A stretch of DNA of 64,000 bases from Methylococcaceae bacterium (lineage in GTDB: Bacteria > Pseudomonadota > Gammaproteobacteria > Methylococcales > Methylomonadaceae): the NCBI GenBank assembly GCA_030627205.1, contig DAOUSN010000003.1:1-64000 (forward strand). The letters are read 5' to 3'. The position numbers and the translations under genes were made by a program. The notes beneath the pieces were generated by a model that saw only the letters and a list, made by a program, of their open reading frames with translations, had not been told where the DNA came from and ran no database searches. Shown here one piece after another: positions 38,186 through 47,560 of the stretch (position 1 is its first letter; every line of letters begins with the position of its first letter).

Positions 38186-38195
38186 GGAGAAAATA

Positions 38196-39416
38196 ATGAA
38201 AAGAGTAGTAGTGACAGGATTAGGAATTGTTTCAAGTATAGGTAATAATAAAAATGAAGTGATTTCTTCTTTAAAAGCAGGACGCTCAGGTATTTCTTTC
38301 GCTGATATTTATCAACAAATGGGGTTTAGAAGTCATGTGCATGGTGCGATTAATATTGATCAAGATGCGTTTATTGATCGAAAAGTTAAACGGTTTATGG
38401 GCGACGGCGCAGCGTTTAATTATATTGCCATGCAGCAGGCCATTATTGATTCTGGATTGAAAGAGACTGACGTTTCAAATTTTAAAACTGGCTTAGTAAT
38501 GGGGTCTGGTGGCCCATCAACAGCGAATCTTGTTGAAGCGGCTGATTTACTCCGCAGTAAAGGTATTAAACGGGTAGGCCCTTATCGGGTTACTCGTACT
38601 ATGTCGAGTACAAATACGGCGTGTTTAGCCACCCCCTTTAAAATTAAAGGAGTTAATTACACCATTAGTTCTGCTTGTGCAACTAGCGCGCATTGTATTG
38701 GTCATGCAATGGAATTAATTCAGATGGGTAAACAAGATATTGTCTTTGCAGGCGGAGGTGAGGAAGTTCACTGGACAATGTCAATGTTATTTGATGGCAT
38801 GGGAGCGTTATCCTCTAAATATAATGACAGTCCAGAAACAGCATCAAGAGCTTATGATGCTACTCGTGATGGCTTTGTTATTTCAGGGGGTGGTGGGGTT
38901 TTAGTGATTGAAGAATTAGAACATGCAAAAATACGAGGTGCAAAAATTTATGCAGAATTAACTGGTTATGGAGCAACTTCAGACGGTTATGATATGGTTC
39001 AGCCTTCTGGCGAAGGCGCAGTTCGTTGTATGCGGCAAGCTATGGCTACTGTTGAAGGAAAAATTGATTATATTAATGCCCATGGAACAAGTACTCCTGT
39101 AGGTGATAAACGAGAATTAGAAGCCTTGCGTGAAGTTTTTGGTGCAGATAATATCCCTGCATTGAGTTCAACCAAATCGTTAACAGGTCATGCTTTAGGG
39201 GCGGCAGGAGTTAATGAATCAATTTATTCACTATTAATGATGGAATCTAACTTTTTAAGTGCTTCGGCTAATATTAATGAGTTAGACCCTATAGCCGAAG
39301 GAATTCCTATTGTTCGTAAGTTTCAAGATAACGTGACTTTAAATACGATTATGTCTAATAGTTTTGGGTTTGGTGGCACGAATGCGACTTTAATTTTTCA
39401 ACGTTATAACGATTAA
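38196..39416 (+). CDS. fabB: Beta-ketoacyl-ACP synthase I
   Basis: 406 residues. Condensing enzyme with Cys161 ([10 protein letters not shown]) and histidines in [12 protein letters not shown] and [10 protein letters not shown]. The presence next to fabA and the FabB-like N-terminus ([19 protein letters not shown]) separate it from FabF. It elongates cis-3-decenoyl-ACP. An AAGGAGAA ribosome binding site lies just before the ATG. Confidence 0.97.
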   Translation: MKRVVVTGLGIVSSIGNNKNEVISSLKAGRSGISFADIYQQMGFRSHVHGAINIDQDAFIDRKVKRFMGDGAAFNYIAMQQAIIDSGLKETDVSNFKTGLVMGSGGPSTANLVEAADLLRSKGIKRVGPYRVTRTMSSTNTACLATPFKIKGVNYTISSACATSAHCIGHAMELIQMGKQDIVFAGGGEEVHWTMSMLFDGMGALSSKYNDSPETASRAYDATRDGFVISGGGGVLVIEELEHAKIRGAKIYAELTGYGATSDGYDMVQPSGEGAVRCMRQAMATVEGKIDYINAHGTSTPVGDKRELEALREVFGADNIPALSSTKSLTGHALGAAGVNESIYSLLMMESNFLSASANINELDPIAEGIPIVRKFQDNVTLNTIMSNSFGFGGTNATLIFQRYND

Positions 39417-39437
39417 AAACTAGTAAATAGAATTTGA

Positions 39438-40364
39438 ATGAAAATTATTTTTGCAGGAACTCCCGACTTTGCACTACCAGCATTGCGAATGCTTATTGAT
39501 TCTAAGCATGAAATTTGTGCTGTTTATACGCAACCAGATCGCCCTGCTGGACGAGGGCGAAAATTAACCGCATCCCCCATTAAAAAGCTTGCTTTAGAAG
39601 CAAGTCTCACTGTTTTTCAACCTGAAAACTTTAAATATAATGAGGACTTAAAACTATTAAAAAGCCTTAATGCCGATATAATGATTATCGTCGCCTATGG
39701 ACTTATTTTACCGCAAACTGTATTGGATACACCTAAAAAAGGCTGTTTAAATATTCATGGTTCATTATTACCTCGCTGGCGTGGGGCTGCACCAATTCAT
39801 CGGGCGTTGATGGCTGGAGATAAAGAAACCGGCATAACCATTATGCAAGTGATTCAAAAACTAGATGGGGGGGATATGTTACATAAAGAATATCTCCCTA
39901 TTGGTGAACAGGATACTACTAGTGATTTACATGATAAATTATCAGAACTAGGGGCGCTGGGTTTAGCTAAAGTCTTGTTACAATTTGAACAAAGTTGTTT
40001 ACAAGCTGAAACTCAAAATGAAAGCTTAGTGACGTATGCGAAGAAACTTCAAAAATCTGAAGCGTTATTAGATTGGACTCAAACTGCGGAAAAGTTAAAT
40101 CGTAAAGTTAGAGGTTTAAATAGTTGGCCAGTCGCTCACACTCGTTATCAGGGACAAAATTTACGCATTTGGGTAGCTCAGAAGGTAGATAATATAGAGC
40201 AGAAGATAGAAGTCGGTTGTGTTTTTAGTGAAGGTAAGCAAATGTTAGTTGGTACTGGTGATGGGATTTTAAGTTTATTAGAAGTACAATTACCTGGTGG
40301 AAAACGTGTGTCTATTCAGGACTTTTTAAATGCACATAATGTTAATGGTGTTAAATTAAGCTGA
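39438..40364 (+). CDS. fmt: Methionyl-tRNA formyltransferase
   Basis: 308 residues. KIIFAGTPDFALPALRML, then NIHGSLLPRWRGAAPIHRAL with catalytic Asn, His and Asp nearby (KLDGGDM), and a C-terminal tRNA-binding domain (VRGLNSWPVAHTRYQG). It uses 10-formyl-THF, linking translation start to C1 folate metabolism. Stop overlaps the rsmB start by one base. A def gene, the usual upstream neighbour, is missing: fabB is there instead. Confidence 0.96.
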   Translation: MKIIFAGTPDFALPALRMLIDSKHEICAVYTQPDRPAGRGRKLTASPIKKLALEASLTVFQPENFKYNEDLKLLKSLNADIMIIVAYGLILPQTVLDTPKKGCLNIHGSLLPRWRGAAPIHRALMAGDKETGITIMQVIQKLDGGDMLHKEYLPIGEQDTTSDLHDKLSELGALGLAKVLLQFEQSCLQAETQNESLVTYAKKLQKSEALLDWTQTAEKLNRKVRGLNSWPVAHTRYQGQNLRIWVAQKVDNIEQKIEVGCVFSEGKQMLVGTGDGILSLLEVQLPGGKRVSIQDFLNAHNVNGVKLS

Positions 40365-41656
40365 TGAATCTAAGACACTTAGCAACACAAATTCTATTAT
40401 TAGTCCTTAAAGATGGTCGTTCTTTGACGAACTCTCTTGATAAACAGTTAGAGAGTTCCAGTAATCCTAAAGATAAGGCTTTTATTCAAGCTTTATGTTA
40501 TGGCGTATTACGGGATTATCATCGGTTGGAATTTTTATTAACCTCGTTACTGGCTAAACCTTTACGGAATAAAGATACCGATATAAAAATTTTAATGCTA
40601 ATAGGTTTATATCAATTACGAACAATGCGCGTTAAGCCTCATGCGGCAGTTTCGGAAACAGTTGCTGCTGTAGGTAAAAAATCATGGGCAAAAGGGGTGA
40701 TTAACGGGGTGCTACGGCAGTATTTACGGGAGCAGGAAAAATTAGAATTACAAATTGATAATAATTTAGTTGCTAAGTATTCTCATCCTCAATGGATTAT
40801 TGAGCAAATTGAAACAGATTGGGGGCAGCAAGCTCCTTGTATTTTTGAAGCTAATAATCAACATCCGCCAATGGTGTTGCGAATCAATTTAAGACAAACC
40901 ACTCAAGCAGATTATTGTCAATTATTAAATGAGAATAATATTGCGGCGGAAAGCGTTAATTTTAGTCAAACAGCGATCAAATTGACTCAGGCAATGACGG
41001 TTGAGCAATTGCCACATTTTAATAGCGGTTGGGTTTCAGTACAAGATACAGCGGCACAATTTGCAGCTCCCTTATTACAACTTGAAAAGGGGCAGCGGGT
41101 TCTTGATTTATGTGCAGCTCCTGGAGGGAAAACAGCGGCGATGCTAGAATTACAACCTTCCTTACAACTAACTGCCGTTGATATTGATGAAACCAGATTA
41201 TTACGCATTAATGATAACTTACAACGTTTAAAATTATCTGCTAAAGTAATAACTGCTGATGCAATGCAGCCTGAAAAATGGTGGGATGGTATTCCTTTTG
41301 AACGAATTCTTTTGGATGCACCTTGTTCTGCGCTTGGAGTAATACGCCGACATCCTGATATTAAGATTTTACGCCGTGTTAATGATATTGAAAATTTAGT
41401 TAGATTACAGTCGAAGATTTTAGAAGCCGCATGGAATCTATTGGCTGATGGTGGCATTTTACTTTATGCAACCTGCTCTGTGTTAAAACAAGAAAATGAA
41501 CTACAAATATCAAATTTTTTAAGCAGTCATCCTGATAGTTTTGAAATTCCTATAAATGCAGATTGGGGGATAAAAGAAATTTTTGGACGGCAAATCATAG
41601 TAGGGGATAATGGGATGGATGGATTTTATTATGCACGTTTAAGTAAAAAAATCTAA
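40364..41656 (+). CDS. rsmB: 16S rRNA (cytosine967-C5)-methyltransferase
   Basis: 430 residues. N-terminal NusB-like domain (VLKDGRSLTNSLDKQLE to LREQEK), then a Rossmann methyltransferase with SAM motif VLDLCAAPGGKTAAML. The catalytic cysteines are in LLDAPCSALGVIRRHPDIK and YATCSVLKQENE. Methylates C967 of 16S rRNA. Translationally linked to fmt. Confidence 0.97.
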   Translation: MNLRHLATQILLLVLKDGRSLTNSLDKQLESSSNPKDKAFIQALCYGVLRDYHRLEFLLTSLLAKPLRNKDTDIKILMLIGLYQLRTMRVKPHAAVSETVAAVGKKSWAKGVINGVLRQYLREQEKLELQIDNNLVAKYSHPQWIIEQIETDWGQQAPCIFEANNQHPPMVLRINLRQTTQADYCQLLNENNIAAESVNFSQTAIKLTQAMTVEQLPHFNSGWVSVQDTAAQFAAPLLQLEKGQRVLDLCAAPGGKTAAMLELQPSLQLTAVDIDETRLLRINDNLQRLKLSAKVITADAMQPEKWWDGIPFERILLDAPCSALGVIRRHPDIKILRRVNDIENLVRLQSKILEAAWNLLADGGILLYATCSVLKQENELQISNFLSSHPDSFEIPINADWGIKEIFGRQIIVGDNGMDGFYYARLSKKI

Positions 41657-41657
41657 A

Positions 41658-41699
41658 TTCTCCCCATTTCTCAATATTATATTTATAAAATGAGGAGAA
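41658..41699. terminator. Hairpin between rsmB and the rubredoxin gene
   Basis: TTCTCCCCATTT pairs with AAATGAGGAGAA over 12 positions with one C-A mismatch and an AT-rich 18-base loop. It starts right after the rsmB stop codon and lies between two convergent genes. A clear T tract is missing, so efficiency is uncertain. Confidence 0.5.
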
Positions 41700-41714
41700 A
41701 TTAGATAACAGTTA

Positions 41715-41888
41715 CTAACTTAATAATTTTTTAAACATAATCTTGAGTGCACCGCATTTTGGGCAACCCCAGTCATCAGGGACATCAGCCCATAATGTTC
41801 CAGCTTTCAAACCATTTTTAGGATCACCTACAGCCTCATCATAAATATGCCCACACGTTTTACATTTATATCTTTTAAAATCTGCCAT
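41715..41888 (-). CDS. Rubredoxin
   Basis: A 57-residue protein from ATG at 41888 to the stop at 41715-41717. The two iron-binding knuckles are CKTCGHIYDEAVGDP and CPKCGALK, with the characteristic ADVPDDWGCP between. It carries one Fe(Cys)4 centre and shuttles single electrons in the cytosol. The C-terminus (LKIMFKKLLS) is unusually basic: most rubredoxins have an acidic residue where this one has Lys or Ile. It stands alone, convergent with rsmB and divergent from the DUF4390 gene. Possible partners (a diiron oxygenase or reductase) are not nearby. Confidence 0.93.
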   Translation of the reverse strand: MADFKRYKCKTCGHIYDEAVGDPKNGLKAGTLWADVPDDWGCPKCGALKIMFKKLLS

Positions 41889-41940
41889 TATTATTTCTCT
41901 TTGAATTATTATAGAACAGATAATATACCCTACTAATTAA

Positions 41941-42534
41941 ATGCAGACTAATAATTATTTTAAAATTAAATTAAAAAAATTATGGTTAATAACCATTAAG
42001 ATGTTCTTATTACTCAGTTTATTTCCTCAAATTATTTATGCTAGTGAGTTTTCAACACACATTAAAACAGCAGAACTTAAGGTTCATGAAGATTGGTATC
42101 AACTTAAAGTAAATATTATTTACCACCTTAGCCCAATAGCTATTAAAGCAATTCAAAGTAGTATTCCCTTATCGTGGTGTTTAAAAATTAAGTTAAAAAA
42201 AATACAGCCTCTTTGGAATAAAACGCTAGTTAGTAAAAAATATTGTTATATAATTCGTTATCATGCATTATTAAATAGTTATAGTGTTAGTCATGAAAAT
42301 ATGGCTAAAAATAAACATTTTCATTCTTTAGAGGCAGCGTTAGCTAGGATGTCAAATATACGTCAATTAAACATTATCAAAGTCTCAAAAATTGAAAAAA
42401 ATAATGCCTATCAGCTAGCCATAAAATTGCAACTTGATAGAGAAGCATTACCTTTACCATTGAGACCTGTTGCTTATCTTAATTCAAACTGGGATTTATC
42501 CAGTCATTGGTATATATGGAAACTACGACCATAA
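41941..42534 (+). CDS. DUF4390 exported protein
   Basis: 197 residues. A signal or anchor segment (LWLITIKMFLLLSLFPQIIYA) precedes an exported domain. The C-terminal DREALPLPLRPVAYLNSNWDLSSHW motif is characteristic of DUF4390, whose genes nearly always lie between rsmB and an NtrY-like kinase. That is the case here. Function unknown; the coupling to the kinase (19-base overlap with its preferred start) suggests a sensory or envelope role. Confidence 0.85.
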   Translation: MQTNNYFKIKLKKLWLITIKMFLLLSLFPQIIYASEFSTHIKTAELKVHEDWYQLKVNIIYHLSPIAIKAIQSSIPLSWCLKIKLKKIQPLWNKTLVSKKYCYIIRYHALLNSYSVSHENMAKNKHFHSLEAALARMSNIRQLNIIKVSKIEKNNAYQLAIKLQLDREALPLPLRPVAYLNSNWDLSSHWYIWKLRP

Positions 42535-44684
42535 GGCTTCCTATTAGTCTTTTTATTTTAACGTTGTTTGGGCTTGTTTTATTGTCTTTGCAATTAATGA
42601 GTTCAGCGACTCAAGAAACCTCTCAATTAAGTGATATTTATTCATTATTATTATTAGTTAATACCTTAGGAACAGCCGCTTTATTAGCACTAGTTGGAAT
42701 CAATGTTTATTCTTTAACGCGAGAATTAAAGAAAAAAGAAGCAGGATCACGGTTAACGATACGGATGGTTTCTTTATTTGTTTTATTAGCATTAGCCCCA
42801 GCTACGATTGTATTTTATTTTTCAGTGCAATTCTTACAACAAGCGATTAATAGTGGGTTTAATGTTGAAATAGATAAAGCCATGGAAGATGCGTTAGAAC
42901 TTAGTCAAGCCTCTTTAGATCAACGTATGCGCTGGCATTTGAAGCAAACTCAACAATCAGCAACCAGCTTACAAAATAAATCTGAAACCTTATTAGCATT
43001 AGAATTAACAACGTTAAGAGAATCGCTTAACGCATTAGAAATTACCCTGTTTTCTAAGCAAGGACGTATTATTGCCTTTAGTAGTATTAATCCTAGTGAT
43101 ATTTTACCTAAATTACCTGATGATTATGTTTGGTTACAATTAAGACAAAATAAGAATTATATTAATTTAAATACCGATGATGATAGCTTGAGTATTCAAG
43201 TAATGATTGTTATTAATGGTGATAAAACCCGTTATTTACAGGTCTTATACCCTGTCCCAGTTAGAATCTCTGATTTAGCTGATTCGATAGAGTTTGCTTT
43301 TGTTCGTTATCAGGAAATGAGTTTTTTACGTGACTCATTAAAGTTGAGTTTTTTTCTAGCATTATTGTTAGTCCTTTTATTAAGTTTATTAGCAGCAATT
43401 TGGGTTGCCTTTGTCAGTATTCGCCATATTGTTGCCCCCGTTAAAGAATTAGTCAAAGGAACAAAAGCAGTTGCCGCAGGTAATTATGAACAATTATTAC
43501 CAGTGATGACACAAGATGATTTAGGGTTTTTAGTTGAGTCATTTAATCAGATGACAAAACGTATTGCTCAGACAAGAGACATTGCGCGTATTGCTAGTTT
43601 AGAAGTTGAAGAGCAACGGGCTTATTTAGAATCTATTTTGGCAAATGTAAGTGCAGGGGTGATGAGTTTCGATGCTGATTTTTATATTCGCACTAGCAAT
43701 CAAGCAGCTTATCGAATTTTGCATTGTGATAAAAATTGTTTTATTGGGCAGTCATTAATAGTTATTATTAAAAAATTACCTGAAATAGCCGATTTTTTTA
43801 GTGCGGTTTTAACCTTAATCAAGAAAAATAATGATGTTTGGCAACAACGAATTGCTTTTTTAGGCGTGAGTGGTCGACAAGAATTATTATGTCGTGGTAC
43901 ACCGTTATTTTCACAAGAAGGTTTGCGTGTTGGAGCTGTGGTAGTTTTTGATGATTTAACTGATTTAATTCAAGCCCAAAAAAATGCAGCATGGGGAGAA
44001 GTTGCACGGCGATTAGCTCATGAAATTAAAAATCCATTAACGCCAATACAATTAGCGGCAGAACGATTACAACATAAGCTTGCACAAGAATTACAGCCAC
44101 AATCAGCAGATATTTTAAGACGTTCAACTAATACAATTGTTCAACAAGTTGAAGCAATGAAACAAATGGTGGATGATTTTTCAGAATATGCCCGCCCCTC
44201 TAAAAAACAAGCGGAGGCAATTAATTTACCTGATTTCATACAGGAATTATTATTATTATATCGAACGCAAGGGCAAATTAATTTTAAGGTAGCAGCTGAG
44301 GCTAATGCGACAATGATTCATGCTGATCCGATTAATATACGTCAGGTATTACATAATTTATTAAAAAATGCCCAAGAAGCTATGGGTGATACGGGGATAA
44401 TTGAGATAAAATTAACGCAAATACAGCGTAATAATACCAATTATATTGAATTAGGAGTTTATGATCAAGGTTGTGGAATTAGTGCCGATAAAATTGAAAC
44501 TATTTTTGAACCTTATGTGACCACAAAAGTGAAAGGGACGGGATTAGGTTTAGCGATTGTTAAAAAAATTATTGAAGAACATGGCGGGATTATTTGGATA
44601 GATAACCACTATACACAAGGTGCAGGATTTATTATTCAACTTCCTTGTATTAAAAATCATCTAGTTGATTTTTCTCCAGAGTAA
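42516..44684 (+). CDS. NtrY-like membrane sensor histidine kinase
   Basis: 722 residues from ATG 42516; the frame also opens at TTG 42507. Three N-terminal membrane helices (FILTLFGLVLLSLQL, LLLLVNTLGTAALLALV, MVSLFVLLALAPATIVFYF), a periplasmic domain, a further helix near residue 280, HAMP (VKELVKGTKAVAAGNYEQL), PAS, HisKA with His502 (RRLAHEIKNPLTPIQLAAERL) and HATPase (GTGLGLAIVKKI). This is the NtrY architecture. The expected ntrX response regulator does not follow: a TlpA-like gene does, so its partner is elsewhere or is shared with another regulator. Confidence 0.92.
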   Translation: METTTIRLPISLFILTLFGLVLLSLQLMSSATQETSQLSDIYSLLLLVNTLGTAALLALVGINVYSLTRELKKKEAGSRLTIRMVSLFVLLALAPATIVFYFSVQFLQQAINSGFNVEIDKAMEDALELSQASLDQRMRWHLKQTQQSATSLQNKSETLLALELTTLRESLNALEITLFSKQGRIIAFSSINPSDILPKLPDDYVWLQLRQNKNYINLNTDDDSLSIQVMIVINGDKTRYLQVLYPVPVRISDLADSIEFAFVRYQEMSFLRDSLKLSFFLALLLVLLLSLLAAIWVAFVSIRHIVAPVKELVKGTKAVAAGNYEQLLPVMTQDDLGFLVESFNQMTKRIAQTRDIARIASLEVEEQRAYLESILANVSAGVMSFDADFYIRTSNQAAYRILHCDKNCFIGQSLIVIIKKLPEIADFFSAVLTLIKKNNDVWQQRIAFLGVSGRQELLCRGTPLFSQEGLRVGAVVVFDDLTDLIQAQKNAAWGEVARRLAHEIKNPLTPIQLAAERLQHKLAQELQPQSADILRRSTNTIVQQVEAMKQMVDDFSEYARPSKKQAEAINLPDFIQELLLLYRTQGQINFKVAAEANATMIHADPINIRQVLHNLLKNAQEAMGDTGIIEIKLTQIQRNNTNYIELGVYDQGCGISADKIETIFEPYVTTKVKGTGLGLAIVKKIIEEHGGIIWIDNHYTQGAGFIIQLPCIKNHLVDFSPE

Positions 44685-44685
44685 C

Positions 44686-45189
44686 ATGAACTATAAAATT
44701 GTTTTATTAAATCTATTAATAATAGCCATAGCTATAAGTGGTTGGGTCTGGTATAGACAAGCATTAACACCTGCTCCTGAGATAACTTTTACGACAATCA
44801 CAGACAAAAAAATTGCGCTAAAAGATTTACTAGGAAAAACAATACTGATTAATTTTTGGGCGACTGATTGTAAAAGCTGTATTGAAGAAGTACCACATTT
44901 AATTGAGTTATATGAGAATTATCATTTACGGGGATTAGAAATTATTGCTGTTAATATGTATTATGATTTACCAAATCATGTAGTGGCAATGACCACAGCC
45001 CAACGTATTCCATATCATGTTGCCTTAGATTTACGTTCAGAACATGCCGCTGCCTTTGGTGATGTTCAATTAACACCGACAACGTTTGTCATTAATCCAC
45101 AAGGTAAAATTAGTTTTAAAAAAACTGGGATGTTTGATGTTCTCGCTATGAAAAAAAGAATTGAAACCTTAGTTTCCAATTCGTTATAA
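44686..45189 (+). CDS. TlpA/ResA-like membrane-anchored thioredoxin
   Basis: 167 residues from ATG 44686, just after the kinase stop. An N-terminal anchor (IVLLNLLIIAIAISGWVW) is followed by a thioredoxin fold in the periplasm. The active site is DCKSC in INFWATDCKSCIEEVPHL; the residue before the second Cys is Ser, whereas TlpA/ResA usually has Pro. The cis-proline is in LTPTTFVIN. Likely a thiol-disulfide reductase, possibly for cytochrome c maturation or a peroxiredoxin-like role. It ends in a hairpin-bounded intergenic region. Confidence 0.85.
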   Translation: MNYKIVLLNLLIIAIAISGWVWYRQALTPAPEITFTTITDKKIALKDLLGKTILINFWATDCKSCIEEVPHLIELYENYHLRGLEIIAVNMYYDLPNHVVAMTTAQRIPYHVALDLRSEHAAAFGDVQLTPTTFVINPQGKISFKKTGMFDVLAMKKRIETLVSNSL

Positions 45190-45220
45190 TTAATTTTTTC
45201 CTTTAATAATATTTAAATGA

Positions 45221-45247
45221 GAGAAAAGAATAAACATAACTTTTCTC
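45221..45247. terminator. Hairpin between the TlpA-like gene and glyA
   Basis: GAGAAAAG and CTTTTCTC form an 8-base stem with an 11-base loop, followed by CCACTTTTTAA. It lies 32 bases after the plus-strand stop and between converging genes. Confidence 0.5.
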
Positions 45248-45304
45248 CCACTTTTTAACACTTAATAAATCAATTATAAAAAGCTCTGATGTTCATTTAG
45301 AAGT

Positions 45305-46558
45305 TTATTCATAAACAGGAAACCTTGAGCAAAGTATGCTAACTTTTTCTCGTACTGCTGAAATCACCTGTTCATCTTCAATATTCTCCATAACATCACA
45401 CATTAAATTTACAATTTCTATCATTTGCTTTTCTTTAAATCCACGTGAAGTCGGTGCAGGTGTGCCTACGCGAATACCACTAGTAATAAAAGGGGATTGT
45501 GGGTCATTAGGTACAGCATTTTTATTAACGGTAATATGTGCTTTATTTAACGCTTCATCAGCTTCTTTCCCAGTAATACCTTTAGAAATTAAAGAAACTA
45601 GCATTAAATGATTATCTGTTCCTCCTGAAACAACATCAAAGCCACGAAGTATAAATATTTTTGCCATAGCTTGTGCATTTTTAATCACTTGTTGCTGATA
45701 AATTTTAAACTCAGGTTCTAATGCTTCTTTAAATGCCACCGCTTTCGCAGCAATAACGTGCATTAAAGGCCCGCCTTGAATGCCAGGAAAAATATTGGAA
45801 TTAAATTTTTTCTCCAATTCAGGATTACTTTTACATAAAATTAAACCGCCACGAGGGCCGCGTAATGATTTATGGGTGGTGCTAGTTACTACATCTGCAA
45901 TCGGAACAGGATTAGGATAAAGTCCAGCGGCAACCAAACCTGCTACATGTGCCATATCAACAAATAAATACGCGCCTACTTTATCGGCTATATCACGAAA
46001 ACGTTGCCAGTCCCAAATGCGTGAATAAGCCGAAAACCCTGCGATAATAATTTTTGGTTTATGTTTTAAAGCTAAGGTTTCAACTTGCTCATAATCAATG
46101 TCACCAGTATTAGGACTTAACCCATATTGTATTGAATTATAAATTTTCCCAGAAAAATTAGGCTTTGCACCATGTGTTAAATGACCGCCATCAGCAAGAC
46201 TTAATCCTAAAATAGTATCACCAGGCTTAATTAATGCCATAAAAACAGCCATGTTAGCTTGTGACCCTGAATGAGGTTGTACATTTGCATAATCAGCACC
46301 AAATAAATCTTTAGCACGGTTAATTGCAATCTGCTCTACTTTATCTACAAACTCACAGCCACCATAATAACGCTTACCTGGATAACCTTCAGCATATTTA
46401 TTAGTGAGTTGTGAGCCTTGAGCCTCTAAAATTCTTGGGCTAGTGTAATTTTCAGAAGCGATTAATTCAATATGGTCTTCTTGGCGTTGATGTTCTTCTG
46501 TTATCGCTTGAAACAATTCATCATCGAAACCTGCAATTGACATGGACTTCTTAAACAT
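45305..46558 (-). CDS. glyA: Serine hydroxymethyltransferase
   Basis: 417 residues. Interconverts serine and glycine with methylene-THF through PLP. The PLP lysine is in [49 protein letters not shown] and the C-terminal [12 protein letters not shown] are canonical. ATG 46558 has a GGAGAAAT ribosome binding site. It is placed 42 bases downstream of mtdB's end-to-start direction partner region and reads the same way as mtdB, upstream of it in the transcript (glyA then mtdB). The pairing with mtdB indicates a C1-assimilation context. Confidence 0.97.
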   Translation of the reverse strand: MFKKSMSIAGFDDELFQAITEEHQRQEDHIELIASENYTSPRILEAQGSQLTNKYAEGYPGKRYYGGCEFVDKVEQIAINRAKDLFGADYANVQPHSGSQANMAVFMALIKPGDTILGLSLADGGHLTHGAKPNFSGKIYNSIQYGLSPNTGDIDYEQVETLALKHKPKIIIAGFSAYSRIWDWQRFRDIADKVGAYLFVDMAHVAGLVAAGLYPNPVPIADVVTSTTHKSLRGPRGGLILCKSNPELEKKFNSNIFPGIQGGPLMHVIAAKAVAFKEALEPEFKIYQQQVIKNAQAMAKIFILRGFDVVSGGTDNHLMLVSLISKGITGKEADEALNKAHITVNKNAVPNDPQSPFITSGIRVGTPAPTSRGFKEKQMIEIVNLMCDVMENIEDEQVISAVREKVSILCSRFPVYE

Positions 46559-46600
46559 TTATTTCTCCGTATGAGAGTCTAATGGGTTAAAGCTAATATT

Positions 46601-47458
46601 TTAGGCCATACTTTTTGCTAATTTAAAAATTAATTCAGCATCAAAGACCTGCCTATTATCTTCAAATAATTTTATAATACAGGCGCGATGCACAGCAAGC
46701 TTTAATGCACCAAAACCAAGAGATCCCCAAATAATTTTTCCGTGACGTTGCCTACCTTTATCTGTCATTTCTATGCCTCCAATCCCTAAAGGTGGAGTTG
46801 TATTGGCATCTGCTATTATTTTAATATTAGGGTTATTTTGCCAATGTTCAGGCTTTAATAATTCAATGCCTGATGCACCTGTTGCAAAAACAATTTCAGC
46901 ATCTTCTACGGCTATAGCTCTTGCGTCACCATCTATAGCTTCAATAGCAGTTAATTCAATCTCAAAACGTTTATTCATTGCTAAACAGGATTTTTCTGCA
47001 TAGACAATATTACGCGAAGTAATAGAGACATTTGCACCTTCTTTTGCCATCATGACTGCGGCTCTTTGACCAACAGGACCTGTTCCTGCCAAAATAACGA
47101 CTTTTTTTCCTTTTAATTTTCCATGTGTTGCCAGTTTTGCAACACCTGCGGCAGCTGTGGTATTACAGCCATTACAGTCTAGCATCACTGAAACTTGAAA
47201 ACCTAAGAAAAAATGTTTTTGTACCGCTTTAAAAAGTGCTTCACCCATTAATATATCACTCCCACCAATGAAAATAGCAGTATTTTTTTTATCTTTAGGT
47301 GCGCGAGTAAAAATTGTACCATCAATTAATGACGAAACATTTTCAGGTGTTAAACCACCGTAATTCATAACATGATCTGCGCCACCATCATAAGCGACAA
47401 CAGTATCAAACGTTGATGGGTAGGGGTCGGTATCGAATTGGAATAATAGTTTTTTCAT
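46601..47458 (-). CDS. mtdB: NAD(P)-dependent methylene-tetrahydromethanopterin dehydrogenase
   Basis: 285 residues. Oxidises methylene-H4MPT to methenyl-H4MPT, part of formaldehyde oxidation in methylotrophs. LFQFDTDPYPSTFDTVVAYDGGADH is the N-terminal substrate part of MtdA/MtdB. The Rossmann motif is VVILAGTGPVGQRAAV, and ADANTTPPLGIGGIE near the C-terminus is a family hallmark. MtdB is preferred over MtdA because type I methanotrophs carry MtdB with H4MPT, but the two are close and only a phylogeny would settle it. It reads on the same strand as glyA and lies upstream of it (gap 42 bases). Confidence 0.9.
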   Translation of the reverse strand: MKKLLFQFDTDPYPSTFDTVVAYDGGADHVMNYGGLTPENVSSLIDGTIFTRAPKDKKNTAIFIGGSDILMGEALFKAVQKHFFLGFQVSVMLDCNGCNTTAAAGVAKLATHGKLKGKKVVILAGTGPVGQRAAVMMAKEGANVSITSRNIVYAEKSCLAMNKRFEIELTAIEAIDGDARAIAVEDAEIVFATGASGIELLKPEHWQNNPNIKIIADANTTPPLGIGGIEMTDKGRQRHGKIIWGSLGFGALKLAVHRACIIKLFEDNRQVFDAELIFKLAKSMA

Positions 47459-47560
47459 AACCTGAGGTGGTAATTTATTATGTATTATGAATGCTTAAAT
47501 ACAATTTAAAAATGGGTTATTGTAACGTATAAATTTAACTTTTCATGATTTTATCTTTTA

